From Trachelipus rathkii (lineage: Eukaryota; Arthropoda; Malacostraca; Isopoda; Trachelipodidae), in the NCBI GenBank assembly GCA_015478945.1, contig JABUQX010065628.1:2501-34552 (forward strand): DNA of 32,052 nucleotides, read 5' to 3'. How positions within the stretch are numbered: position 1 is the stretch's first letter; every line of letters begins with the position of its first letter. The position numbers and the translations under genes were made by a program. Of this stretch, positions 24,770-32,052 are shown piece by piece. Below the pieces are notes generated by a model that saw nothing but the letters and a program-made list of their open reading frames with translations, made no database searches and had not been told where the DNA came from.

Positions 24770-27119
24770 CCAAGAATCTGGAGTATCACCTCTAACTCTC
24801 AACCTAACATTTTATTACTGTCTGAGACTCAGCTAGCCAGGGATTTCATTTTCAAGTAAACTTAATATCTCCAACTATAACTTTTTCTATAATTTCCAAC
24901 TGAATGGTGGAGTCTGTGCCTATAGAAACATAAACACTCGTGTAACATCTCGAGAATCTTCAATCTCCTAACTTCGATGTTCAATGGCTTAAAATCCTTC
25001 TCCCTACTACTACTATCATTATCTTGTGTTTCTGCTCCTGCTCCCCTAATGGAACATATTTTCACGTTCTTTCTGACTATCTTACTACTACTTGTGAGAC
25101 TGTTACTTCTTCCCATCCAAATGCCGAGGTCCTCTATTTAGGGGATTTCAACGTATACAACACTGAGTGGTTGGGCTCCTCTCACACTAATGCTGGCTGG
25201 GAGGAGGCCAAAACATTCAGTTTTCTCAACGATCTGGAACAGTTAATTAAGGAACCTACACATATCCTAGATCGACCTAACCAATTCTTGAATACACTTG
25301 ACTTATGTTTCACCACTACTCATCGTTATAATATAAATACACCATTTTTCCTCTTATTGGCAACTCTGACCACAATCTTGTAGCTCTTATTATAATACTT
25401 TTTTCTCCCAGCAGCTCCAACCATACCTTAGAACGTAAATTTCTTGGCTACTTTAATCGGCTAATTGGGGGGCGTTGCGTCGTTTTTTTTTTTGTGCTAG
25501 TATTACTCTTGGAATGATCCTGCTTTGACTCGGAGGATGCTTCTGTCACCGCTGAAAGGTAGGGGCCGTAATCGACAATGGGATTATGTTGGTTCTTTCA
25601 TTTTTTTTTCCATCGCTAAAATTCTTTTTCTCCTCAAAATCATGGTTCGATGAAGCATGTTCTCGCGCCTTTCAGGAGAGAGACATTGCGTATCGGGCAT
25701 GGAAGAACTTTCGTTCTCCTATCACTCTTACTAATTTTCATTCTGCTCAAAATCGTTGTAGGGATACTATTCGACAGGCTAAGGGCACTTTCATAAAAGA
25801 GAGTGCGCACCTGCTTGGTTTCTACTGATAAATATCTGTCCCCTTGCCAAAACGTTCTCTAACAACTGTAAATCTGCTTTTCCTTCCCTTTTTCGCTCTG
25901 ACGGCCTCTGTAGCTAACTCTCCTTCTGATAAGGCCAATCTCTTTGGCTTCCTTTTATCATCTAATTTTAACCTGGACGATTCTGGCATCCCTCCTCCTA
26001 CTCCTCCTCTCTCAGATTCCCATGTCTTTACCCGTGATCACACTGATCGTGTGCATGAGACTCTGAGATTTTTGCACGGCAGGAAGGCTAGTGGGCCCGG
26101 TGCATTCCTCCGTGTTTTTGGAGGTGTGTGGCTTTTCTGACTGGTGCCTGTCTTCGTTCAACTCTACTCTATGTTTAATACTATACTTTTCTTTAGTGTG
26201 GAAGCTACTCATATGTTCAACATTCCGAAATAGGTAGCTTTTTTGATCCTTCAAACTATCGCCCCATAGCTCTCACTTTGTATTTATCTAAAATTTTGAA
26301 ACTCTTCTTAACTCTCAATTTCTGGATCATCTGGAGTCTCTTTTCCTTCTTTCAATAGTAATGGCTTTCGAGACTCGAGGTAACTGGTGAAATACTTCTT
26401 TCTATCCTAAACTGATTTATGGTTTCTGCCCTTAGGGACTATGGGGAGTTTTTGCGTGGTGGCGTTTGAAATATCCAAAGCTTTTGACCGGGTTTTGGCA
26501 CGCGTCACTGCTCTCTCTAAGCTACCTTCCTTTGATTTCCTCCTTCTCTTTGCTTACTCTTTGTCTAAGTTTTCTCTCCTATCGCTCCATATGAGCACTC
26601 GTTGATCGGAGGCGTCCTCTTCCTCTTTCACTGTTAATTATCGGTGGTTCTTCAAGGTTTCTTGATCTATCTCTAACTTATTCTACTTTTCATCACCTAT
26701 CCTCTCTTAAACTGATAACTCCAACTCTGTTCACTCTTAAGACGATGACTCAACTTTCATTCTTCTACTCCCTCTTTTTGCATCTAGAGTTGCGTCTCGT
26801 CTTCAGCTTTCCGATTCTATTCTTGCCGATCTGGATGGATCTTCCAGGTGGGGTAACCGCAATCTCGTAAAATTCAACTCTTTAAAAACTCAACTTTACT
26901 TCTCCCTCTCAAAGATACCTCCCAACTTTCCTATATCCTTCGACGGCTCTAACGTCTCACCTGTGAATAACAAACATTTTGGTCTCACACAAACAACAAA
27001 TTGTCTTGGAAACCTCATATTACAATGGTTGTTAAGGTGACCTCAAAGAAGCTTGCCGAGTTCTGTTCAGGTTTGCGGAATTTTTTTCTTCTGAACAGTT
27101 TCTACAGTTGTACAAGGGC
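24770..27119 (+). mobile_element. LINE (APE-type non-LTR retrotransposon), 5' portion of a split copy
   Basis: Decayed ORF2 read across frames. Endonuclease: LLLSETQLA (about 24812), FQLNGGVCAYRN (about 24895), then the open stretch 25024-25383 with YLGDFNVYNTEWLGSS, a typical apurinic endonuclease GDFN block, and NTLDLCFTT. Linker: SWFDEACSRAFQERDIAYRAW and NRCRDTIRQAKGTFI (25640-25805). Region before the reverse transcriptase: DKANLFGFLLSSNFNLDDSG. Reverse transcriptase: NYRPIAL (about 26254), ISKAFDRV (about 26474), a DDSTF block (about 26744) and SSRWGNRNLVKFNSLKTQ, then LSWKPHI (27001) and SSEQFLQLYKG (up to 27119). I recognise the order and motifs as a jockey/CR1-like LINE common in crustaceans. 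The usual YADD site reads stop-Asp-Asp-Asp (26738-26749), so this copy is dead. The 5' end is truncated or too decayed to place. Confidence 0.85.
27112..27119 (+). repeat. Target-site duplication, left copy
   Basis: ACAAGGGC directly precedes the left terminal inverted repeat. It matches ATAAGGGC at 30800-30807 at 7 of 8 positions. Eight bases is the length expected for hAT-type insertion. Confidence 0.75.
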
Positions 27120-27215
27120 TAGGGTTGGGAAAAAAACCGTTTTTTTCAAATCGTGTTTTTTTTTCAGGAAAAACATGTTTTTTTCATGTTTTTTTCGTTT
27201 TTTTCAGTTTTTTTC
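27120..27215 (+). repeat. Left terminal inverted repeat and subterminal A/T-run region
   Basis: 13 perfect terminal bases, then repeated T7-8 runs separated by CG, CATG and CAG. Pairs loosely with 30685-30799. Confidence 0.7.
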
Positions 27216-28099
27216 GTTTTTTTCATTAAATGTATATATTTTTAAAAGTATAAAGAGGCTAAAATGATATTTCACTTGAGTATTTTCATTTTTCAAATAT
27301 AAGGATACTTGAAATTGACCAATAATTCCATTATGATTATAAAATAGCAGAACTACTTTCTCTTATATTTTATCATTGTTTTCAATTACATTTACAGTAA
27401 GGTTGTAGCCTGCAGACTGCGCTGATTGTAGGCTTCTACTTACTAATTTAACTATGTATTTTACATTTGTATCATATAATCATATTTATAATTTACTTTT
27501 AAATATTAATGTACTATTATATTTATATAGTAATGAGTCTGAATGGACAAAACTCAAAGTGGACTTAAAGGATGCAAATGAAATAATAAAATATTGAAAT
27601 TAAAAATTATACCAAGATTGTAAATGAAAGGAGGATGAGTTAATGGACTAAATTAAATTATTTTGGCTAATAGAAGATAATCACAACTTTTTTGATTCCT
27701 AATCACTAGTCCCCACTTCCCAGACCCCGTCTACTGTGCTGTGACTACTGCAAGCTCATTATCACTGGGCTCATCAGAGTGAACAGCCACATTTAATTTG
27801 GATATGACTGATAAGTCTGATATTTCAGTCGTATGAAGTATTGTGTGAGAATGACTGTGGTGAAGGAGCAGGGGGAGTAACAGGACTCTTAAGCTTAGCT
27901 GCCTTAGCATAATCATCTCTCTCAGTTTTGGGCAAATTTTCAGAATTTCCCTAGTTTTAGATTTATGAAGAATAAATACTAAGTTTTGCAACGTCTCAGA
28001 AACAAAAGTATATTTCATGGCGAAGGGGCCTTGGTACCTTATATTTCCTTAAAAGTACAGTCACACGATTTTTTGCATGTGGCATTTTTAAATTCTGAT
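27216..28099. other. 5' non-coding part of the nested transposon
   Basis: AT-rich lead between the terminus and the inner inverted repeat. Two minus-strand open frames (27731-28018 and 27996-28283) overlap here with a frame shift between them. I do not recognise them. Their plus-strand side may hold the promoter of the 28370 ORF. Confidence 0.4.
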
Positions 28100-28245
28100 T
28101 AATAATCACTGGCCAACAAAAAAAATTTTTTTTTTTTTGCTGCCAAGGATTTTTATCGAATTTATAGTATATCGGGTTTGCTGATTTCAGAAATGACATT
28201 AGTTTTTCCAGGGAGATTGGTCTAGTCTTGAGATACAGGGTTGTT
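28100..28245 (+). repeat. Inner inverted repeat, left copy
   Basis: CACTGGCCAACAAA (28107-28120) and TTGAGATACAGGGT (28228-28241) each have a perfect 14-base reverse complement in the right copy (30421-30434 and 30313-30326), in mirrored order. The sequence between is recognisably similar but diverged (CTGATTTCAGAAATGAC against CTGATTCTGAATATGAC). Confidence 0.75.
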
Positions 28246-28369
28246 ACGATTTCTCTTATACAATAGTCTTTTTTAATTTGCATATTTTACAGTAATATCG
28301 TTTTTATTTCTTTTTAAGGGGCTTACCTTTATAATATACTTTTTATTTTTTTCTATTTTCAGAACACTA

Positions 28370-30048
28370 ATGAGTACTAAACGAAGAGCCTGTTTGAAAT
28401 AAACCCAATGTATTCTGCTACTCTGTGGTGAATATTGCCAAGAGCCACAAAAGAACTATTACTAACTTTGTGAAGCAAGCATATCTGGCATACTTTGGAA
28501 GAAACTCGGAGACCAAGATAAGTCTTGGCCTCCCCATATGGTCTGTAAAACTTGTGTCCGAAAATTACGTCAGTGGAAAAAATGGGACGAAGAAAAAGGT
28601 TTAAAATTTGGTGTGCCTATGGTATGGCGGGAGCCAAAGAATCACCACAGGGACTGTTATTTTTGTTTGGTTAATATGAAAGGTATCAATCGGTTCAAGA
28701 AACGTAAATTTGAGTATCCGGATTTGGAATCAGCAAGGCGACCTGTACCACACTCGATGAATGTCCATCAAGTGTTCACGTAACTCCCGACCTAGCATTG
28801 TCTGGATGAGAAGATATCAGGATTTGGTGTGGCACACATGCAGATAGTGGTAGTGTAATATAAAGAAGTATTCTACACAGCAAACAGTTCTCGCTAGGAA
28901 AGATATGATTTAGTACGAGAGTTTAATCTCTCCAAGCAAGATTCTGGGCTTTTAGCATCTAGACTAAGTGAAAAGAACTGTCTCAAGGCAAATGTAAATA
29001 ACTTTTTTTTCGGACAAGAGAGGTAGTACTTCTTCTATATTTCATTGAATGAAGAAGGACCTAGTATACTGTCGGAACATCCCTGGACTCCTACTCCAAA
29101 TGGGTTATAAATACAACCAGAAGATTGCGATCTGTTTATGGATAGTTCAATGAGAAGCTTGAGTGTGTTTTATTGTACAATGGCAATAGTTATGCATCGT
29201 TTCCAATAGGTCATTCAACAAAACTGAAAGAGGAATATGAAATATAAGAATGATCTTGCAGAAGCTTAGATATATGAACACCAGTGGTCTATATGCTTTG
29301 ATTTGAAGATGGTCAACAATTTACTTGGGCAGCAAAGCGGACATACTAAGTAACCCTTGTTTCATATGCTTGTTGGATAGTTGGGCTAAGAAGAACACTG
29401 GGAAAAAGTTGTATGGGCTGCTAGGGAAAATATGACTGTAGGTGCATCAAATATCATTAACGAACCATTGGTTGACAGGGGAAAAATTATTTCCCACACT
29501 CCACATAAACTAGGACTGATGAAGCCATTGTTAGGGCCATAGACAAAGATGGTGAATGTTTCCAATATATTTTTGCAGATTTTTTCCAGGGTTGAGTAAT
29601 GAGAGAAACTCACAGCTGGAATCTCTACGGGCCCTGAATTCGCCAAATCATCACAGGATGCCAATTTCTAAATTCCAATGACTGTATATGGAGCATCTGC
29701 CTGGCAAGTTTTTGTTCTTTGGTTGTTCAGACTTTTGGGCAAACCTAATCTGCCAATCTATGTAGAACTCGGGTACAGAAAATGCTTTCAGACTTCAAAT
29801 TTGAATGCTAATATGAGCATAAAATTCACTTTCTACATAGTCACTTTGATCGGTTTCCGGATAATCTAGGATGTTATAGTGAGGAACAAGGGGAGAGGTT
29901 CCATCAAGATATCAAGGTGATGGAAGAAAGATACCAAGGAAGATGGGATACACACATGCTAGCTGACTATTGTTGGAGCCTTCAATATGATTGTCCACAT
30001 TCTGCACACAGAAGACAATCATATAGACAGCGATTTGTAATGCATTAA
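28370..30048 (+). pseudogene. Decayed transposase-like ORF, family B (uncharacterised arthropod family)
   Basis: Starts at ATG 28370 (MSTKRRACL) and ends at TAA 30046-30048, about 560 codons with several frame breaks and stops. Blocks in order: AYLAYFGRN (about 28480); an intact stretch 28538-28783 with VCKTCVRKLRQWKKW, FGVPMVWREPKNHHRDCYFC and RPVPHS, whose paired Cys/His residues look like a zinc-binding N-terminal domain; YDLVREFNLSKQ (about 28908); EHQWSICFDLKMVNNLLGQQS (about 29285); HWEKVVWAARENMTVGASNI (about 29398); LGLMKP (about 29512); and SEEQGERFHQDIK followed by GRWDTHMLADYCWSL (about 29876-29988). I recognise the order from a multi-copy uncharacterised arthropod family. Its place inside terminal inverted repeats supports a transposase role. 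The Asp of FDLK and the Glu/Asp of GERFHQD are candidate catalytic residues, by inference only. Confidence 0.75.
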
Positions 30049-30099
30049 TTGTGATTTCATTGTACTGAATTGAATGTTTTGACCTAGTAGCATTTTATG

Positions 30100-30101
30100 T
30101 A

Positions 30102-30147
<46 letters not shown>

Positions 30148-30164
30148 TATATATATATTATATA

Positions 30165-30240
<76 letters not shown>
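30100..30240. repeat. AT dinucleotide microsatellite within the nested transposon
   Basis: Nearly pure AT repeat of about 140 bases immediately 3' of the family B stop codon, with two short TTATA interruptions. Confidence 0.95.
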
Positions 30241-30242
<2 letters not shown>

Positions 30243-30308
30243 TTCGTGTTTTTTTTGGTGAATTACGTTACAACCTAACATAAATTGTTGTTATTAATGT
30301 ATTTTTGT

Positions 30309-30440
30309 GACCACCCTGTATCTCAAAAACTAGAGCCAATCTAGGAAAACGGAGGTCATATTCAGAATCAGGGCAACAAGTTACCTATAAAATGACCTTC
30401 AAATGTTTTGCCGCAAAATCTTTGTTGGCCAGTGAATTAA
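30309..30440 (-). repeat. Inner inverted repeat, right copy
   Basis: Reverse-complement partner of 28100-28245, with perfect 14-base blocks at 30313-30326 and 30421-30434. It puts the family B ORF between mirrored flanks inside the outer terminal repeats. Confidence 0.75.
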
Positions 30441-30684
30441 TGATAAAAATGTTACTGAAAACTGAAACAGTGTAAGAAAACATTAATGAAGCCACAAACA
30501 AAATATTATGAATATCAAAATTCAGAATATAAAATAAAAATATGGAAAACCCATAAAAATTTTGAACACAAACTCAGGGGCTTCCACCTTGTAGGAAATT
30601 GGAACCAAAAAATGTCCAAATTAGAGCATATTTGCTAAAATTTATAATATAATTGTTCAAACATGTAAATTCCACTACTTAATT

Positions 30685-30799
30685 GAAAAAAACGAAAAAA
30701 ACAATTTTTTACTTGTTTTTTTCAGGCTGTGTTTTTTTCATGAAAAAAACCGTTTTTTTGGGGAAAAAACGAGCTTGTTTTTTTCCTTTCCCAACCCTA
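30685..30799 (-). repeat. Right terminal inverted repeat and subterminal A/T-run region
   Basis: Ends CCCAACCCTA, the mirror of the left terminus, preceded by A/T-run segments of the same style. Confidence 0.7.
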
Positions 30800-30807
30800 A
30801 TAAGGGC
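30800..30807 (+). repeat. Target-site duplication, right copy
   Basis: ATAAGGGC, differing from the left copy (ACAAGGGC) at one base. Confidence 0.75.
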
Positions 30808-31324
30808 CTTATTCGCCCTTGTACGGAGTACTGTTCTCACATTTGGGGGGGGGGGATGCTCCGGCTCCACCCTTCTATTGGATAGGGTCGAGTCTAAAGC
30901 TAAGAGACTAATAAACTGTCCCCTTCTTTCAAACTCTCGACCCTCTCTATCTCTTCGACGTGACGTTGATGCACTACCTCTTTTATATAGGTACTACAGC
31001 GGCAGATGCTCGGGGGAGTTGACCTCTCGCATGCCACCGCCCTCGTATCACAAGGGGTCTCTTGCTCTCGCATGAATCTTGCGTGAGTATTGAAAACCCC
31101 AGACTTGTTCGTTGTGGTGCCTCTTTCTTTCCAGCTTCTTCTGTTCTGTGGAACTCCTTGCCTTGTTTTTAAAACTATTTAATCTTCCCCTCTTTAAAGG
31201 CCACGTCTGCGCTCACCTGAGATTTGTGTTAAGCTTGGATGGGGTTTTCTATATTTTATTTTCTGCTTCCTCCTTGAAAAGGGCCCAGCCCGTGAGTGGT
31301 GGTGAACTGTTAAAAAAAAAAAAA
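30808..31324 (+). mobile_element. LINE, 3' portion after the nested insertion, with poly-A tail
   Basis: Resumes in frame with the 5' portion: LIRPCTEYCSHIWGG, then an 11-G run (30845-30855) that shifts the frame, then LLDRVESKAKRLINCPLL, LSLRRDVDALPLLYRYYSGR and MPPPSYHKGS. The C-terminal part ends in a short FKGHVCAHLR block (about 31190). A 3' untranslated tail follows, with GGGCCCAGCCCGTGAGTGGTGG and then 13 A (31312-31324). These are the reverse-transcriptase thumb/connection region and 3' end of the same element. No convincing target-site duplication for the LINE itself was found. Confidence 0.85.
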
Positions 31325-31578
31325 TAATTTGAATGTGTAAAATTACTATATTTACTTCATTACCCAAATTAAAGGGCTAGTTCGAATGAGTGCAATGGTT
31401 CAATGAATGGATCCTTATTTTAAAATCTGTTGTATACTTTTTTATACCTATTTTATTTTAATTTTTGCCTTCACAAGTAAGGACTATTGAACTTTTGTAA
31501 GCATAACTTTAAATTTTCTTACCATTTTTTAAATTTTTAATATAAATGTTAATATTTTCATTATCTGATGTTTTCTAG
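31325..31578 (+). other. Intron sequence upstream of the first certain CDK11 exon
   Basis: AT-rich, with a T-rich tract leading to TGTTTTCTAG at 31569-31578. It separates the LINE poly-A from the exon by about 250 bases. Confidence 0.7.
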
Positions 31579-31734
31579 AGGTGACTCCGATGATGAGATG
31601 ATTGGAGTGAAGAAAGAAACCTTTGCTCATGAGTCTCCAGCTACCTCTCCAGCAGAGATTAAAGAAAAACTTCCTCCCTATTTCCCAGCTATTATGGGAT
31701 GTCGGTCGGTAGACGAATTCGAATGTCTCAACAG
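31579..31734 (+). CDS. CDK11: CDK11 (PITSLRE kinase) internal exon, region before the kinase domain
   Basis: 156 bases between TTTTCTAG and CAG|GTAAAT. One base completes an upstream codon, then GDSDDEMIGVKKETFAHES, SPAEIKEKLPPYFPAIMG and CRSVDEFECLN, with the last two bases (AG) starting an Arg codon finished in the next exon. CDK11 is a nuclear cyclin-dependent kinase, partner of L-type cyclins, acting in pre-mRNA processing and transcription. The acidic stretch, the SPxEIK...LPxYxPAxxG segment and GCRSVDEFECLN are its characteristic approach to the kinase domain. The acceptor could also be placed two bases later, but starting at 31579 keeps the same codon frame. The upstream exons were not found with certainty. 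Confidence 0.92.
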
Positions 31735-31842
31735 GTAAATTAAAAATCTTAATTTTTTTAGGGGCTTAAAATATTTTCATTTTTCTTTTCAACTTTTGGA
31801 TTTTTAGAAATATTTGTTGCAGAACTCTTTTTAACATTTCAG
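31735..31842 (+). other. CDK11 intron, 108 bases
   Basis: Begins GTAAAT and ends TTTTTAACATTTCAG. Short and AT-rich. Removing it joins AG|A into an Arg codon and keeps the kinase frame open. Confidence 0.9.
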
Positions 31843-31987
31843 AATCGAGGAAGGAACCTATGGTGTTGTTTACAGAGCGCGAGAAAAGTCTACGAATGAA
31901 ATTGTAGCTTTAAAAAGATTAAAAATGGAAAAAGAAAAGGAGGGGTTCCCTATTACTTCGTTAAGAGAAGTTAACACATTATTAAAG
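31843..31987 (+). CDS. CDK11: CDK11 (PITSLRE kinase) exon with glycine loop, catalytic Lys and PITSLRE helix
   Basis: 145 bases: one base completing the split Arg codon, then exactly 48 codons, ending AAG|GTGAGT. It encodes the glycine-rich loop [12 protein letters not shown] (the first Gly of the usual GxGxxG is Glu, as in CDK11 proteins), the ATP-binding lysine in VALKRLKM, and [12 protein letters not shown], the cyclin-binding helix that gives the PITSLRE family its name. The last residues, VNTLLK, precede the next exon, which lies beyond the window. Two consecutive exons with matching phases and intact frames indicate a working gene. The gene is incomplete here: the catalytic HRD and DFG motifs would be encoded further right. 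Confidence 0.96.
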
Positions 31988-32052
31988 GTGAGTTTTAGAT
32001 AATGAAGTATTATAATTTATTTAGTTTGCGCATTTTCCTGGTGTTTCAATAG
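31988..32052 (+). other. Start of the next CDK11 intron, cut by the window edge
   Basis: Begins GTGAGT and continues AT-rich. CAATAG at the last bases could be an acceptor, in which case the next exon begins immediately after the window; this cannot be decided here. Confidence 0.6.

Larger units (their letters stand above)
27120..30799 (+). mobile_element. hAT-like DNA transposon nested in the LINE
   Basis: The element starts TAGGGTTGGGAAA (27120-27132) and ends with the exact reverse complement (30787-30799), a 13-base perfect terminal inverted repeat. Both termini continue inward for about 100 bases as runs of A or T broken by CATG, CG and CAG, loosely inverted copies of each other. An 8-base duplication (7 of 8 matching) flanks it. 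Removing the element and one duplication copy restores an in-frame LINE reading through Tyr-Lys-Gly-Leu-Ile-Arg-Pro, which places both ends to the base. Inside are a decayed ORF (28370-30048), internal inverted repeats around it and an AT microsatellite. The hAT label rests on the duplication length and the terminal sequence. No textbook hAT dimerisation domain was seen, so another superfamily that makes 8-base duplications is possible. Confidence 0.8.

Noticed and set aside
26012..26254. 80-residue minus-strand open frame
   Set aside because: Antisense shadow of the LINE region preceding the reverse transcriptase.
27731..28283. Two overlapping minus-strand open frames that could be a second transposon gene
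   Set aside because: A frame shift and stops interrupt them, the second overlaps an inner inverted repeat, and I recognise no motif; left as non-coding.
29386..29664. 92-residue minus-strand open frame
   Set aside because: Antisense shadow of the family B ORF, whose plus-strand blocks are recognisable over the same bases.
24660..31340. Target-site duplication for the LINE
   Set aside because: Sequence after the poly-A (TAATTTGAATG...) has no convincing match near the visible 5' end, and that end is not placed precisely.

Overview
The window looks like arthropod nuclear DNA, most likely crustacean. The inference rests on a PITSLRE kinase gene with an arthropod-like sequence, on transposon families I recognise from arthropod genomes, and on very heavy AT and AAT/ATT simple-repeat content. 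There is no bacterial-style gene organisation, and no rRNA, intact tRNA or CRISPR array. The species cannot be named from sequence alone.

Layout: (1) 365-2010, minus strand: a frameshifted remnant of an uncharacterised, transposon-like arthropod protein family (family A). (2) About 2.0-11.7 kb: an AT-rich gene desert containing several alternating A/T arrays. (3) 12.19-13.14 kb: an AAT microsatellite split by a 648-bp palindromic element (12351-12998) with arms of about 155 bp and a GC-rich core. (4) 13.1-24.7 kb: mostly non-coding sequence with more A/T arrays, a purine/G-rich stretch at 14.2-15.5 kb ending in an exon-like open segment (15502-15732), a possible tRNA-derived SINE fragment near 18.7 kb, AAT/ATT hairpin repeats, and a possible acidic exon at 23420-23563. 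(5) About 24.77-31.32 kb, plus strand: a decayed APE-type non-LTR retrotransposon (LINE). It is split by a 3.68-kb DNA transposon (27120-30799) with 13-bp perfect terminal inverted repeats and an 8-bp target-site duplication that matches at 7 of 8 positions. The transposon carries a decayed ORF of a second uncharacterised transposon-like family (family B) between internal inverted repeats. (6) 31579-31987, plus strand: two well-supported consecutive exons of CDK11 (PITSLRE kinase), covering the region before the kinase domain, the glycine loop, the catalytic lysine and the PITSLRE helix. The rest of the kinase lies beyond the right edge.

Reading: the only clearly functional gene is CDK11, entered from its middle. 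The LINE lies 255 bp upstream of the first certain exon in the same orientation, so the LINE and its nested transposon are probably intronic. If the acidic segment near 23.4 kb is a real CDK11 exon, one intron holds the whole nest. Many frame breaks in the LINE fall at homopolymer runs, so some could be consensus errors rather than biological decay. Family names are from recognition of conserved motifs by eye, not from a search.
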